This document shows positions 6,099-6,256 of a stretch of 6,256 bases of DNA, one piece after another. The stretch is taken from assembly GCA_964618405.1 (NCBI GenBank), contig CAZUAY010000235.1, positions 1 to 6,256 on the forward strand. Reading direction: 5' to 3'. This stretch comes from JBBQIY01 sp964618405 (GTDB lineage Bacteria > Verrucomicrobiota > Kiritimatiellia > RFP12 > UBA3636). Both the position numbers and the translations under genes were made by a program. The notes under the pieces were generated by a model. The model was given only the letters and a program-made list of their open reading frames with translations. It ran no database searches and had not been told where the DNA came from. Numbering within the stretch: the stretch's first letter is position 1; each line of letters starts with the position of its first letter.

Positions 6099-6113
6099 TT
6101 AACTCGGAGTTAA
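6099..6113. promoter_or_regulatory. 15-bp palindrome upstream of the large hydrolase, possible operator
   Basis: TTAACTCGGAGTTAA is a perfect palindrome: two 7-bp arms around one central base. It lies 34-49 bases upstream of the ATG at 6064, where a repressor or activator site would be expected. No -35/-10 pair was convincing nearby, and no regulator gene lies in the window, so the function is inferred from symmetry and position alone. Confidence 0.38.
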
Positions 6114-6198
6114 ATTGCAAAGGTGCCATCAAAATAACGTAAACAACATAGCGAAATGTATCAGTTTTTTAGTAGATAGTCCAATGGATTTAGCCGGA

Positions 6199-6256
6199 TG
6201 CAGGTAATCGGTCAGTGACGGGGGGTGCCCCCCGTTGACAGCCCGATTACAGTCGC
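6199..6256 (+). repeat. Palindromic repeat, copy 2, running off the window edge
   Basis: The core TAATCGG...CCGATTA at 6205-6249 (45 bp) is the same unit as at 796-839 and in the same orientation, but with an intact core hairpin of six G, TG, six C. After it comes CAGTCGC (6250-6256), which also follows copy 1 (at 847-853, after a short insertion of GGCGC-type sequence). To the left, TGCAGGTAATCG (6199-6210) is the exact reverse complement of the right end of the composite element (1039-1050). This copy therefore looks like the left end of a second, better-preserved element that continues beyond base 6256. Confidence 0.78.

Overview
The window looks like a glycan-degradation locus from a PVC-superphylum bacterium (Lentisphaerota, Kiritimatiellota, Verrucomicrobiota or Planctomycetota). 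This placement is inferred from the type of proteins present: a large GH20-like hydrolase with a CBM9-like tail, a beta-propeller hydrolase of a kind common in those phyla, and a Gfo/Idh/MocA remnant. No rRNA or other marker gene is present to confirm it.

Layout. 1-291 (minus) is the N-terminal part of an unrecognised gene cut by the window edge. 292-794 holds no gene I can support. 795-1045 is a composite non-coding repeat element: a 44-bp palindrome at its left end, a tandem heptamer array at its right end, and inverted termini. 1046-1203 is the leader of the next gene, with a candidate promoter and a 13-bp tandem repeat. 1204-2676 (plus) encodes a 490-aa predicted glycosidase-like beta-propeller protein. 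2685-2712 is a short heptamer array. 2738-3174 (minus) is a gene graveyard: the C-terminal end of a zinc-binding dehydrogenase/quinone oxidoreductase joined to the middle of a Gfo/Idh/MocA oxidoreductase, both broken by stops and a frameshift. 3176-6064 (minus) encodes a 962-aa multidomain GH20-like hydrolase. 6065-6198 is its upstream region, with a 15-bp palindrome that could be an operator. 6199-6256 starts a second copy of the palindromic repeat, in the same orientation as the first.

How it fits together. The two intact genes are convergent and both are probably carbohydrate-active, each with its own upstream region. The broken dehydrogenases lie directly downstream of the 962-aa gene on the same strand, so the likely ancestral arrangement was hydrolase, then sugar oxidoreductase, then a second dehydrogenase, with the last two since lost. 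The hydrolase pair and its debris sit between two same-orientation repeat copies about 5.4 kb apart. That could mark a mobile or recombining cassette, or simply a genome-wide intergenic repeat family. Neither intact protein has a visible signal peptide, so both are predicted to act in the cytoplasm on imported oligosaccharides. Substrates cannot be read from the sequence.
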